Shown here in pieces: positions 1 through 8,731 of a stretch of 64,000 nt of DNA. The translations under genes and the position numbers were made by a program. The stretch comes from Commensalibacter intestini A911 (GTDB taxonomy: Bacteria; Pseudomonadota; Alphaproteobacteria; Acetobacterales; Acetobacteraceae): the NCBI RefSeq assembly GCF_000231445.1, contig NZ_AGFR01000009.1, positions 372,001 through 436,000 on the forward strand, read 5' to 3'. A model generated the notes under the pieces. The model was not told where the DNA came from. It saw only the letters and a program-made list of their open reading frames with translations, and did no database searches. The stretch's first letter is position 1. Each line of letters starts with the position of its first letter.

Positions 1-1295
1 GCTTCGGAACAGTCAATTTTCTTTAAGGTTCGGTCAATACGACGACGTGCATAGCGTAAGAGGCTTTGTTGTTGGTTTTTATCATTGCCAGGATGTATGA
101 AGACTTCATTTATTAGCCCTTTGACTAACTCTTCTAATTCAACGCCTTGATAATGATTTGTTTTTGCGATTTCGGCTAAAACGTCTTCTAGTAAAAAGAT
201 ATTTTCTATCTCAGAAACAGCGAGGGGATAAATATTAAGGCCAGAAAAATATTTTTTTTCTTCATCTGAATAATCATCTCCATCAATAATCCCAGCACAT
301 TGATAATGATGAAGGTTTTTATTGTGATTAAGGGTAATGACTGCATACATTACTTCTTCGCATGAGTTCCTTGGTATAATTGTCCAATCAGGATAACAAG
401 CACGATAGATTGGTAAGTCTAGGCTTTTTTCATTACCTTCAATAAATAAAATGGGTTGTCTGCTTCCGAGAATAAGAGTGGTGAGTTCTTCAGAGAAAGC
501 ATTATTTTCTGTGAGTTCTTGGATATCCCATTTCTGATTGTCATATGCTTTGAGGATGTATTTTTGCCCATAACGATTCGCAAGAAATTCTAAATCATGG
601 GAAATCGTAATAAATGCACAATCGGGTCTTGCAGTTTCTAATTCATCCCAAAGGCGAGACATAATGGATCTGTGTAAATGTTGCTCTGGTTCATCAAAAA
701 TAAGCACAGTTCCAGAATCAGCAACAAATGTTTGTCCAAGAAGGTAAAAGACAGAGCGTTCACCATCGCTCATTTCACTAGCTGAATAGGGTGTTTGATT
801 TAAATTTTGAACCTGGATATCATCTCCAGTGATTAGAAGCTGTTTATTAGGAAAAATACGATTCCAAATATCATTTAATCGTTGAAAAAATGTTTTTTGA
901 AGAGGGGCATCATTTTTTGCATGAGCATTATTATGAGTTTGTAATGCGATATTAGATTGGTTTGCAAATAGAAGCTGAATTATAGCATTATAATTAGAAA
1001 AAAGAACAGTAGCATAACTGGCGCCCATAATGGCTGAAGAGGGTGTATATTGTTTTAGTGCATGTTTTGCTTGTGTCGCTGATATTTTATCAACAGTAGG
1101 ATTTAAAGTAAGATTACGATGTGCGGCAATACGATGTGCTTTTGCTCCTAGCTTATTTTCAATATAAACAGCTAATCTGGTTTTCCCAGAACCATTCGCA
1201 CCAATAAAGTAAATTCTTTCTTTTGGAGAACAGTTGATTGTTATTGTTTCATTATTTAGTGTGGGTATCGATAGATTGACAATGTCGTCGTCCAT
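1..1295 (-). CDS. AAA/ABC-type ATPase fused to DUF4435 (TOPRIM-like), PARIS-like, partial
   Basis: The gene runs off the left edge; 431 codons are visible and no stop is reached. The ATG at 1295 has a GGAG ribosome site just upstream. The N-terminal ATPase shows Walker A GANGSGKT (residues 32-39), an ABC-type signature SDGERS (about 175), Walker B VLIFDEPEQHLH (about 195-206) and SHD (about 228). From about residue 285 the protein changes to a DUF4435-like region with FIEGNEKSLD and, near 336, IDGDDYSDEE, plausible acidic metal ligands of a TOPRIM fold. Known: the PARIS anti-phage system pairs an ATPase (AriA) with a DUF4435 protein (AriB), and fused forms exist. Inference: this is a fused PARIS-type or OLD-like defence protein. 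It is the last gene of a leftward run behind ydcF; nothing else nearby looks phage-related. An ATPase-DUF4435 protein of unrelated function is the alternative. Confidence 0.8.
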   Translation of the reverse strand, partial: MDDDIVNLSIPTLNNETITINCSPKERIYFIGANGSGKTRLAVYIENKLGAKAHRIAAHRNLTLNPTVDKISATQAKHALKQYTPSSAIMGASYATVLFSNYNAIIQLLFANQSNIALQTHNNAHAKNDAPLQKTFFQRLNDIWNRIFPNKQLLITGDDIQVQNLNQTPYSASEMSDGERSVFYLLGQTFVADSGTVLIFDEPEQHLHRSIMSRLWDELETARPDCAFITISHDLEFLANRYGQKYILKAYDNQKWDIQELTENNAFSEELTTLILGSRQPILFIEGNEKSLDLPIYRACYPDWTIIPRNSCEEVMYAVITLNHNKNLHHYQCAGIIDGDDYSDEEKKYFSGLNIYPLAVSEIENIFLLEDVLAEIAKTNHYQGVELEELVKGLINEVFIHPGNDKNQQQSLLRYARRRIDRTLKKIDCSE

Positions 1296-1366
1296 TGCAT
1301 ATGCTCCAGATTTGAATCAATATAAAACTATATCTTGAAGTGTAACGACATGAAAAGTTGTTTATT

Positions 1367-2185
1367 TTAAATAAGAATTTTCCGATCTTGAACAGCTTCT
1401 TCCTGCGCGATCAATCCTTGTAAATGACGATAAGCTTCTTCGATTTCTGTTGGAATATCAACATGAGGGATAAACCCTTTTCCTTTGGGGCCATAGCCGT
1501 GTTCATCATCTCTCAGCCTTGGAATTTCACCGATTAGCAATGATAAAAATCGACTGGGACTCCATAATCCCACAATCTCAGGATTAGCATAATTGATCTG
1601 ATGATCTAAGAGCTTAAGTTGAGGCACAAAAGAAGGCTCACTATAAAATTGCATCTCAAAATTCGCTTGCTGCCACGCTTTTTGAAACGTCACCAAGGTG
1701 CGTAATTGCATCGTAGGGTCTTGGATAATGACTACTTTTTTAGGCGATAAACTTAACGCTGTCAGCTGATCTAAACTAAACGCAGCATTCGCCCCACAAT
1801 TCGTTGATTGAGTTTCTAGAATCAGTTTTTCTTTTGGAAACTCCCATAACGCAACCGCTAAATACCCCGTAATTTCTGCTTCAGATAGAGATTGAAAATC
1901 ATGAGTGATCTCAGGATAAAGTATCTTTACGGTATCGATTAAAAGCTGTGTAGAATGCCCAACGCCACCAGAGAATAACAAAGGACATTGCTTTTGTTTT
2001 GCAAGCTGGCACGCCGCAATGGCCGTTTCAAGCACAGCATTCCCTGCGTGAATGACAAGATCAATGTCAGTATTATGAATGGCTGCATGCTCACTAGGTG
2101 CCAGAAAAGCTGCAATTTGATTAACAGCGTGAACATCGTCTTGTGTTTTTAAAAGATCGTTAAATTGCAGCATGGACTTTCTCAT
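1367..2185 (-). CDS. ydcF: YdcF family protein (DUF218)
   Basis: The protein resembles E. coli YdcF along its whole length (272 residues against about 266). Shared blocks are the AGNAV strand, SGGVGHST, STNCGANA with the catalytic-looking polar residues of DUF218, QDPTMQ, and the C-terminal GEIPRLRDDEHGYGPKG. DUF218 proteins include SanA and ElyC, linked to envelope integrity, but YdcF has no signal peptide here and is probably cytoplasmic; reports that it binds S-adenosylmethionine leave its function open. Two starts are possible: ATG 2185 (MRKSM) without an obvious ribosome site, or ATG 2173 (MLQF) preceded by GAGAAAG. The gene lies 15 bp behind the MFS gene and is probably cotranscribed with it. 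Confidence 0.88.
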   Translation of the reverse strand: MRKSMLQFNDLLKTQDDVHAVNQIAAFLAPSEHAAIHNTDIDLVIHAGNAVLETAIAACQLAKQKQCPLLFSGGVGHSTQLLIDTVKILYPEITHDFQSLSEAEITGYLAVALWEFPKEKLILETQSTNCGANAAFSLDQLTALSLSPKKVVIIQDPTMQLRTLVTFQKAWQQANFEMQFYSEPSFVPQLKLLDHQINYANPEIVGLWSPSRFLSLLIGEIPRLRDDEHGYGPKGKGFIPHVDIPTEIEEAYRHLQGLIAQEEAVQDRKILI

Positions 2186-2200
2186 TGAATAAATACGCTA

Positions 2201-3592
2201 TTAAAATGTTGCTTGCACTCTTTGTGCGGATCGTTGTGCAAAGGCCATGCCTGTAATCCAAGAAAGAACAACCATCAAGATTCCCAAGGCTAATAATAGA
2301 TACCATCCTGCTGTTGCGGCATGTGTAAATGGATATCCTGCATGCATACGCCCGTTTAATAAAGCCCCAAGCACGGCAACTCCCAAAGATTGTCCAAATT
2401 GTCGAGCAGTTGCTGCTGTTGCACCTGCGACGCCAGCTCTGTGATTGGGCATGCCTGTTACAGCAATCACGGTAATTGAAGAATTCGCCATCCCCATTGC
2501 CATTCCAACAAACCATGCAGCAAGGAGGAAATAGAGTTCAGGGATATCGACTTCGATAATTAATAAAACAGCTCCAATGATTAAGGAGGTTCCTCCAGCC
2601 ATCATTGGTAATCGTGTGCCCCATCGTCCCACAGCCAACCCAGATAAAGGTGCAAACACCATATTTGCAGCTGCCAATGGAAGCATTAATAATCCAGCTT
2701 CCAGTGGCGGAATTAGTCGATAATCTTGTAAATAGAGAGATGCCACAAAAACAAAGCCTGCGTAGCTAAAAAACTCGATTAACCCAATAAAGGTCGCAAT
2801 TGAAAAGGGAATAGATTTAAAGAAGGTAATTTCAAGTAGAGGCTCTTTCACACGTTTTTCAACATATAGAAATACAAAGCCAGAGATTAGAGCGATAACA
2901 CCAGCAACTTTTACGATAGGATCAGAAAGTCCCATTTCGCCACAGTGAATAATAGTGAGGGTCAAACTACCAATAAAGATGATTGCTAATATTTGTCCTA
3001 GAACATCAATAGAGCGAACTTGCTTGTCATCAAAAAGAGGAATCACTTTGTGAATTAATGGGACTGCTATGATGACAATGGGAATGTTTAACAAGAATAT
3101 TCCTTGCCAGCTATAGTCCGCAACAACAAACCCACCAACGATGGGGCCTAATCCCATTCCTACCCCAAGGACTGTTCCCCACATTCCAATTGCAAATGCT
3201 TTTTCTTTTTTATCGGTAAACACTTTTGATATGATTGATAATGCAATAGGCCCCATGGAGGAGCCTCCGATGGCTTGCAATCCACGCATCAGAATGAGCA
3301 TATTCGGAGAGGTAGATAATGCACATAGTAAAGAGCCTAATCCAAAAATACTAATGCCGATGGCAAACATTCTTCTTTGACCAAATCGATCAGCAAGAGA
3401 TCCAGATAACATTAATAAAGAGGCTAATACCATTAAATATGCATCAACAATCCATTGTAATTGAGAGGTGGATGCATGGAGCTCTTTGGCAATGGAAGGG
3501 AGGCTAATGTTAACTGCAGTTGCATCAATTTGAACGATTAAAACAGCCATACAGCAAACGCAGAGTGCAGTATATTTTTGTTTATTGGTCAT
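2201..3592 (-). CDS. MFS drug-efflux transporter, DHA2 (EmrB/QacA-like)
   Basis: A 463-residue, very hydrophobic protein with the MFS motif A GSLADRFGQRRMF after the second helix and a motif-C-like antiporter stretch GVGMGLGPIVGG in helix 5. The N-terminus (VLIVQIDATAVNISLPSIAKEL) is typical of the DHA2 family of proton-coupled multidrug exporters, which usually have 14 helices. Known family role: export of lipophilic drugs or metabolites across the inner membrane using proton-motive force. No HlyD/EmrA partner is adjacent, so it probably acts alone. It starts the leftward unit MFS-ydcF-ATPase. The substrate cannot be read from sequence. Confidence 0.88.
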   Translation of the reverse strand: MTNKQKYTALCVCCMAVLIVQIDATAVNISLPSIAKELHASTSQLQWIVDAYLMVLASLLMLSGSLADRFGQRRMFAIGISIFGLGSLLCALSTSPNMLILMRGLQAIGGSSMGPIALSIISKVFTDKKEKAFAIGMWGTVLGVGMGLGPIVGGFVVADYSWQGIFLLNIPIVIIAVPLIHKVIPLFDDKQVRSIDVLGQILAIIFIGSLTLTIIHCGEMGLSDPIVKVAGVIALISGFVFLYVEKRVKEPLLEITFFKSIPFSIATFIGLIEFFSYAGFVFVASLYLQDYRLIPPLEAGLLMLPLAAANMVFAPLSGLAVGRWGTRLPMMAGGTSLIIGAVLLIIEVDIPELYFLLAAWFVGMAMGMANSSITVIAVTGMPNHRAGVAGATAATARQFGQSLGVAVLGALLNGRMHAGYPFTHAATAGWYLLLALGILMVVLSWITGMAFAQRSAQRVQATF

Positions 3593-3725
3593 TAAAAAAT
3601 ACCAGAAAAGAAAATAATTTTTAGGAATATAAAATATTATGTTAGATGATGAGCTAGAATAAATAAATAAATAATTCTATATTATTAGTTATCGTAAGCA
3701 ATCATTACATATTGAGAGAAATAGG

Positions 3726-3968
3726 ATGAGAGAACAATTTTTTAAAAAAAATATAATTGAAATTGTACTTAGTTTTTTTTTAGGGATAGTGATAGCATTT
3801 AGTTCTCTTATATATATATTATTGTACATTTATACAGGTCTTCGTAGTCTAATTATTCCTATCATTATACTGATTATTGGCCTTATTATAACAGGATGGG
3901 GAGTTTATAAAGTAAAAACACTTGGTCAAATCATAGATGCTGAAGAAGTTGATTTTGGTGAAAAGTAA
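3726..3968 (+). CDS. Small two-helix membrane protein, unknown
   Basis: An 80-residue ORF with two clear hydrophobic segments (about residues 11-35 and 40-58) and a charged tail ending DAEEVDFGEK. GAGAAATAGG upstream of the ATG gives a weak ribosome site. It is divergent from the MFS gene and convergent with the DUF475 gene. I do not recognise a family. The clean amphipathic pattern and stop-free length in AT-rich DNA support a real gene, but only moderately. Confidence 0.5.
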   Translation: MREQFFKKNIIEIVLSFFLGIVIAFSSLIYILLYIYTGLRSLIIPIIILIIGLIITGWGVYKVKTLGQIIDAEEVDFGEK

Positions 3969-4145
3969 AAGTTAGCATCACTATGAATATGACTATTTTA
4001 TTGAGTAAAATATTCAATCAAGACTAATAAGGCCGATGTCTAAATATTTTATTGGTTTTGCTAATGATACAATAAGCACCTTTGTATAATATGATTGCTA
4101 TATAATTTTCTTTTATAAAAATAACGTTGAGATATTTAGATATAA

Positions 4146-5183
4146 TTAATTTTTAGATTCTTCTTCTGGATGTTTTTTATTCCAACAGATTGAGGAAAGC
4201 AGCGCAAGAAGAATGCATGCTGCTCCAATAAGACCGGTAACGACTTCAGGCACCTCATGAGAAACGCTAACAAACATTAATCCTGATAATGCAAGGATAG
4301 CCCAAAAAGCACCGTGTTCAAGGTAACGATATTTTGTAAGTGTATCCAGTTCAACAAGCATAATTGTTAAAGATCTAACGAACATAGCACCAATTCCTAA
4401 CCCTAGGACAATGACAAAAAGGTTAGTGGATAATGCAAACGCTCCGATAACACCATCAAAGCTGAAAGAAGCATCAAGCACTTCTAAATATAAAAAGGCA
4501 CCAAGTCCTGCTTTGGCAACTGTTGTTGTAGCGTCTTCAGCCTCAAGCATAGTTCCAATTGCTTCAACAGCAATAAAGGTAATAATGCCAAAGATACCAG
4601 AGATGATAAAAGTTAATGCTTCTGCTTCTGGTAATAATTTAGACATGCCGAAAATTGCTAAAAGAACAATAACAATTTCTATAGCTTCTAATTTAGAGAA
4701 TTTAGCCAGTTGATTTTCAATAAAAGTAATCCAATGAATATCTTTTTCAGCATCGAAGAAAAACTTTAGTCCAACAAGAGCTAGGAATGATCCGCCAAAT
4801 CCCATAATGCCAATATGAGCACCAGATAAAATCTCTGCATATTTTTCAGGTTGTTTAATGGCTAGGTCAAGTGCAGCAACAGGATCAAGGTGAGCAGCGA
4901 TACCTACAATAATTAATGGGAACAAAAGGCGCATTCCAAAAACAGCGATCAGCATTCCCCATGTTAGGAAACGTCCTCGCCATATATGATTCATGTCTTT
5001 TAAAACAGTTGCGTTGACAACAGCATTATCAAAAGAAAGAGAAACTTCCAATACACCAAGAATTGCACAGATTAATACAGTTGATAAAGCACCTGTTGAG
5101 GTTCCTGTGGCATTGTAACCTAGAAAAGCCGCAAGGAAAAGGCAAATGATAGTAAAGAAAAATGAGCCTTTAAAGTATTTCAT
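4146..5183 (-). CDS. DUF475 / TerC-like integral membrane protein
   Basis: A 345-residue protein with about nine hydrophobic segments and the DUF475 hallmarks EVSLSFDNAVVNA near the N-terminus and LDASFSFDGVIGAFAL in the second half. These duplicated acidic motifs (SFDNA and SFDG) are what relate DUF475 to TerC, a family implicated in metal ion (manganese or calcium) homeostasis and tellurite resistance. Location is the inner membrane. The gene is alone on its strand with more than 500 bp of non-coding DNA upstream. The transported ion is not known from sequence. Confidence 0.85.
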   Translation of the reverse strand: MKYFKGSFFFTIICLFLAAFLGYNATGTSTGALSTVLICAILGVLEVSLSFDNAVVNATVLKDMNHIWRGRFLTWGMLIAVFGMRLLFPLIIVGIAAHLDPVAALDLAIKQPEKYAEILSGAHIGIMGFGGSFLALVGLKFFFDAEKDIHWITFIENQLAKFSKLEAIEIVIVLLAIFGMSKLLPEAEALTFIISGIFGIITFIAVEAIGTMLEAEDATTTVAKAGLGAFLYLEVLDASFSFDGVIGAFALSTNLFVIVLGLGIGAMFVRSLTIMLVELDTLTKYRYLEHGAFWAILALSGLMFVSVSHEVPEVVTGLIGAACILLALLSSICWNKKHPEEESKN

Positions 5184-5673
5184 AAATTATATATCCAGAT
5201 ATCTAAGAATAGAGATATTAGTCTTTTAACGCGGCAATCTATTATAAGTAAATACCAATATTATTCGTGAGATCGTTATAGTCTTTAAAATATTAAAAGA
5301 GGTGGTTAATTTTCATTATTAATAAAAATTATCTTATATATACATTATTTGATTGCTATGCTCTTTTGTCATATGAACTATGTATTTATAATCTAAGTTC
5401 GTTCAGTTACAACTTGTCGTTTAACATCAGTGTTTTGTGCCTATTACTATAAAAATAGTATATTCATCGTATCTGATTTGTTGATTAATATATAAGCCGC
5501 TTTGATTATGATAGAGTTAGGAATATTTATATTGTTTTGTGTTGAGGAAGTGTAGGCTGGATGAATATCATAACTTTGATGAATATCTAACAGTCTTTAT
5601 TTTATATGGTTTTCTGATTACAAGGTGTTTGTACATAGTATGACTTAAAAGAAACACAAAAAAGTCTATGTAT

Positions 5674-5785
5674 CAGTGTTCTCAATTTTCAATTAATGAC
5701 TTGTCGACGATTGGGTAAAGTAAAATGATGTTACCTTTATAATTAGGACGTCATTTTTTCTATTTATCGGTTATTGAGAACACTG
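5674..5785. repeat. Long-range inverted repeat, 13-bp arms
   Basis: CAGTGTTCTCAAT (5674-5686) and its exact reverse complement ATTGAGAACACTG (5773-5785) are separated by 86 bp. The enclosed DNA contains another hairpin (5722-5757), so a transcript could fold into a nested structure of about 112 nt. This could be a small RNA, a degenerate MITE-like element or an extended terminator; nothing distinguishes these. Confidence 0.55.
5722..5757. terminator. Bidirectional terminator-like hairpin after the efflux operon
   Basis: AAAATGATGT (5722-5731) pairs with ACGTCATTTT with one G-U wobble, extended by CCT/AGG around an AT loop. T-rich tracts follow on both strands (TTTTTT on plus; CATTTTACTTT on minus). 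It lies about 45 bp beyond the stop of the outer-membrane efflux gene, so it probably ends that leftward transcript. Confidence 0.55.
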
Positions 5786-5801
5786 AGGTATGATTTTGTC
5801 T

Positions 5802-7310
5802 TTATTGTTTAATCGCTTTTGCCCATATATTTTGTTGTTCTAAGCTAACTGGTAATTCTGTTTTAGTAATTTCAACGCCTTGCCATCCAGCACCTAATGC
5901 TGTGAATAAATTAACAGCATCTTGGAAACGGTCTAGCATTGCAACAGCTTCTGAGTTAGTTGCAGCTGTTGCTGTTCTTTGTGCGGTTAAGACATCAAGA
6001 TATCCTGTCAAACCAGCTTGATATAATTTTTGGGCACGTTGTAAAGCAAGTTGGCTGCTTAATTTTGATTTATGCAATAATTCAACATGTTCAGCATCAT
6101 CACCCCAAGCTGCAATAATATCCTCAATTTCTTTTAATGCACCTAAAATAGTTTGACGATATTGTAGTCTTGAAGCCTCTGCCAATGCTTGCGCGGCTTG
6201 AACTTGCGCCGTTAAACGACCACCATGAAACCCTGGAATAGCCATATTAATGAAACTGCTTGATACTAAACTTGCAATATTGGCCATTTGACTAGTGTAA
6301 GACGTTGTTGGCATTGCACTAAGGTCAATGGTAAATTGAGGATATAGTTCGGCAACAGCAATCCCTACATTAGCTGTTGCTACAGCATAGTTTCGTTCTG
6401 CTTCTCGAACATCTGGGCGGTTGGCTAATGCAATCGAAGGAATAGATGCTGGAAAAGCGGGAAGGTTAGGTTGAGGTTTTTCAATTTTTAAAAGTGCTTC
6501 AGTTGAACCAGGTGTTTTTCCCAATAGCACATCGATTGTATGGGTAATTTGTGTAATATTGGTTTTTATCGGTTCTCTAGAAGCACGTTGGCTTTCTAAC
6601 TCTGCTTGGGCTTGGGCCGTGCTAAGTGTTGTCCCTGTTCCCTCTAAATATTGTTTTTGAGCTAAGTTATAAATATATTGAGCAATAGCAACGTTTTCAT
6701 CAGCAATGCGTAAACGAAGTTGCATATTTCTTAATGTTACATAGTTATTAGCTAATTGTGATAACATCGTTAATAAAACAACACGACGATCTTCAATAGA
6801 AGCCTTCACAGCTTCATCTTGAGATTGCACCATACGACGGATCATACCGAATGCATCGACTTGCCAACTGACGCTTGCACCATAACGACGAATAACAGCA
6901 TCATTAGGTTGTCCTTTTAGCATCGTGCTGGTTCCTAATGTATAGGAAGTGGTTGTGTAACCATAACCAGCAGAGCCATCAAGTTGCGGATACCAATTCG
7001 AAGATTGTTGATCTCTTAAAGCTCTGGCTGCTAAAATGCTTTGGCTAGCAATTTGTAGATTGTAGTTATTTTTAATTGCTTCTTCGACAAGTTCATTAAG
7101 CAAAGGATCATGGAACTGTTCCCACCAACGGCGCATTTCATTTGTTGCATCTGCAATTTCTTTAGCTGTTGCAGGACGTTTCCAAACTTTTTCTGTCCAT
7201 TGATCTGGAATTTGCATATGATCACGATGAAAGTTAGGCCCTACTGTACAAGCTGTTAATCCAAATAAAAGAACAAGCGGCGTTGTATAACGAAAGAAGT
7301 GTTTATACAT
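5802..7310 (-). CDS. Outer-membrane efflux lipoprotein, NodT/OMF family (TolC-like)
   Basis: Starts at ATG 7310, giving the lipoprotein signal MYKHFFRYTTPLVLLFGLTAC with Cys at the lipobox and AAGGAA upstream; the 11-codon longer reading overlaps the previous gene and hides the signal. About 502 residues. The mature start TVGPNFHRDHMQIPDQW and later AERNYAVATANVGIAVAELYPQF and YQAGLTGYLDVLTAQRT are typical of NodT-family outer-membrane factors, which trimerise into a beta-barrel plus periplasmic tunnel. It is the last gene of the operon DUF1656-HlyD-OMF, 11 bp behind the adaptor gene, and should form the exit duct of that pump. Confidence 0.92.
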   Translation of the reverse strand: MYKHFFRYTTPLVLLFGLTACTVGPNFHRDHMQIPDQWTEKVWKRPATAKEIADATNEMRRWWEQFHDPLLNELVEEAIKNNYNLQIASQSILAARALRDQQSSNWYPQLDGSAGYGYTTTSYTLGTSTMLKGQPNDAVIRRYGASVSWQVDAFGMIRRMVQSQDEAVKASIEDRRVVLLTMLSQLANNYVTLRNMQLRLRIADENVAIAQYIYNLAQKQYLEGTGTTLSTAQAQAELESQRASREPIKTNITQITHTIDVLLGKTPGSTEALLKIEKPQPNLPAFPASIPSIALANRPDVREAERNYAVATANVGIAVAELYPQFTIDLSAMPTTSYTSQMANIASLVSSSFINMAIPGFHGGRLTAQVQAAQALAEASRLQYRQTILGALKEIEDIIAAWGDDAEHVELLHKSKLSSQLALQRAQKLYQAGLTGYLDVLTAQRTATAATNSEAVAMLDRFQDAVNLFTALGAGWQGVEITKTELPVSLEQQNIWAKAIKQ

Positions 7311-7321
7311 TACGTTGTTCC

Positions 7322-8233
7322 TTATAAATGATTTTGTAACCAAGAGGATAATAAGCCACGGCGTCCTTTGGTTTCTGGACCAATGCTGACGGTTGCGGTC
7401 ATCCCTGCTGATAAATGAATAGTATCAGGAACATGATCAATATGTATTCTTACTGGAATACGTTGAGCCAAACGAACCCATGTGAAAATCGGGCTAACAT
7501 TTTGTAATCCAAAGGCATCAGCATCAGCGTTGCTATCATTAATACCTCGAGAGATACTAACGACGTGGCCAGGAAGGATTTGTTTATATCCCATTAACTT
7601 AATACGGGCAACATCGCCTATGTGAATACCCCACATTTTGGTTTCTTCAAAATATCCGTAAACCCAAAAAGAATCTGCATCAACAATAGATAAGTAAGAT
7701 TGTCCAGAACTGACGTAATCACCAACTCGTAAATTAAGGTTTGTGATATATCCGTTGACTGGAGAGTATAAAATAGAACGTTGCATATTCAATTTTGCTG
7801 CGCTTAATGCTGCTTGTGCACTATCAACGCTGGCCTGAGCTGTTGCAACTTTGGTGTTATACCCTTCTTTTTCTTCTGTAGAAACGATACCCTCTAATCC
7901 TTTTCGGCGCATCGCGTTACGGCGTTGTAATGTCAAGTCAGCTTCAGCAGTTTCTAAGTTAGCTTGAGCTTGTTGAATTGCGATTCTAAAACGAAGTGGA
8001 TCGATAATAAATAAAGGTTCGCCTTTACGGACATATTGGTTGTCTTTTACTGGGACTTGCACCACAGTCCCAGAGACTTCGGGGGCGATCTTAACGACGT
8101 AAACCCTGACGCGTCCATCACGTGTCCAAGGGGCAATCATATAAGTATCCCAAAGGGTTACCCCAAGGATAATCGCAATGACAACAACGATAAGAGTTAA
8201 GCTAATACGGATAATATTGCTGAAAGAAAACAT
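7322..8233 (-). CDS. HlyD-family periplasmic adaptor (AaeA-like)
   Basis: A 303-residue membrane-fusion protein: one N-terminal membrane helix (about residues 8-30), then WDTYMIAPWTRDGRVRVYVVKIAPEVSGTVVQVPVKDNQYVRKGEPLF, the lipoyl-like half motif, a coiled coil rich in Ala/Gln/Lys (about 85-150), the second half motif around SPVNGYITNLNLRVGDYVSSGQ, and a beta-barrel. The TRDGRV start is characteristic of AaeA/EmrA-like adaptors that work with DUF1656 and FUSC proteins to export aromatic acids. It sits between DUF1656 (upstream) and the outer-membrane factor (downstream). Confidence 0.92.
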   Translation of the reverse strand: MFSFSNIIRISLTLIVVVIAIILGVTLWDTYMIAPWTRDGRVRVYVVKIAPEVSGTVVQVPVKDNQYVRKGEPLFIIDPLRFRIAIQQAQANLETAEADLTLQRRNAMRRKGLEGIVSTEEKEGYNTKVATAQASVDSAQAALSAAKLNMQRSILYSPVNGYITNLNLRVGDYVSSGQSYLSIVDADSFWVYGYFEETKMWGIHIGDVARIKLMGYKQILPGHVVSISRGINDSNADADAFGLQNVSPIFTWVRLAQRIPVRIHIDHVPDTIHLSAGMTATVSIGPETKGRRGLLSSWLQNHL

Positions 8234-8267
8234 GGTGCGAGATCAAAACTTAATAAAGATAAAAGGG

Positions 8268-8462
8268 TTACATATAGAGAATAAGTAGACACAAAATACA
8301 AAAGTATAAGGCAACTTCAAACAAAGCAAGGTGCCAAAATATTTTTATTAATCCTGTTCGCCATAAAATAGATCGAACAATCATTGTTACGACCAAGGCA
8401 AGCAATGTATATACTACAAAAGGGGCAATAAATATGCCAAAAAAGTCAAATTCTGCGATCAT
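8268..8462 (-). CDS. DUF1656 family small membrane protein (AaeX-like)
   Basis: A 64-residue protein with two hydrophobic helices and the DUF1656 pattern: an acidic N-terminus (MIAEFDFFGIFIAPFVVY) and an Arg-Thr-Gly turn before the second helix (ILWRTGLIKIFWHLALFEVALYF). DUF1656 proteins are always small inner-membrane partners of AaeA/AaeB-type efflux pumps. First gene of the operon, 34 bp before the adaptor. The usual FUSC/AaeB gene that should precede it is missing; about 270 bp of non-coding DNA and an unrelated gene lie there. Confidence 0.85.
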   Translation of the reverse strand: MIAEFDFFGIFIAPFVVYTLLALVVTMIVRSILWRTGLIKIFWHLALFEVALYFCILCLLILYM

Positions 8463-8731
8463 TTCATGGTTACTAACAGGAAAAGCCTAAAAAAACATAG
8501 CGAAAAATCGTATAGATGAAAAGAAATCTCTTTCTGAGTTAAAGGATGAGAAAACGTTTCATATAATCGATACTAAAGATATAAAGAAACATTGTAAAAT
8601 TAAATATGTATCATACAAATATTGTGGCAATAATGTCGATATATATAATTTCATTTTTTAAAAATACATAATGCGAATAAGTCTTTGTTCCACTTCAGTC
8701 AAGATATTTCATCATTTATTGTTAATTAATT

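Larger units (their letters stand above)
5184..5801. other. Intergenic region, about 620 bp, structured but without a gene
   Basis: AT-rich DNA between the divergent start of the DUF475 gene and the end of the efflux operon. I see no ORF with coding character. The right third holds a 13-bp perfect inverted repeat (5674-5686 and 5773-5785) that encloses a smaller terminator-like hairpin (5722-5757). The left part should contain the promoter of the DUF475 gene, but no convincing boxes were identified. Confidence 0.6.

Noticed and set aside
2160-2516. 118-codon frame overlapping the MFS gene
   Set aside because: Out-of-frame mirror of the MFS transporter; Cys/Arg-rich and unlike any real family.
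5184-5801. tRNA or small gene in the large spacer
   Set aside because: No cloverleaf, no TTCRANNC-type T-loop and no coding-like frame was found.
7311-7343. Longer start of the outer-membrane efflux protein
   Set aside because: It overlaps the adaptor gene and places 11 residues before a perfect lipoprotein signal.
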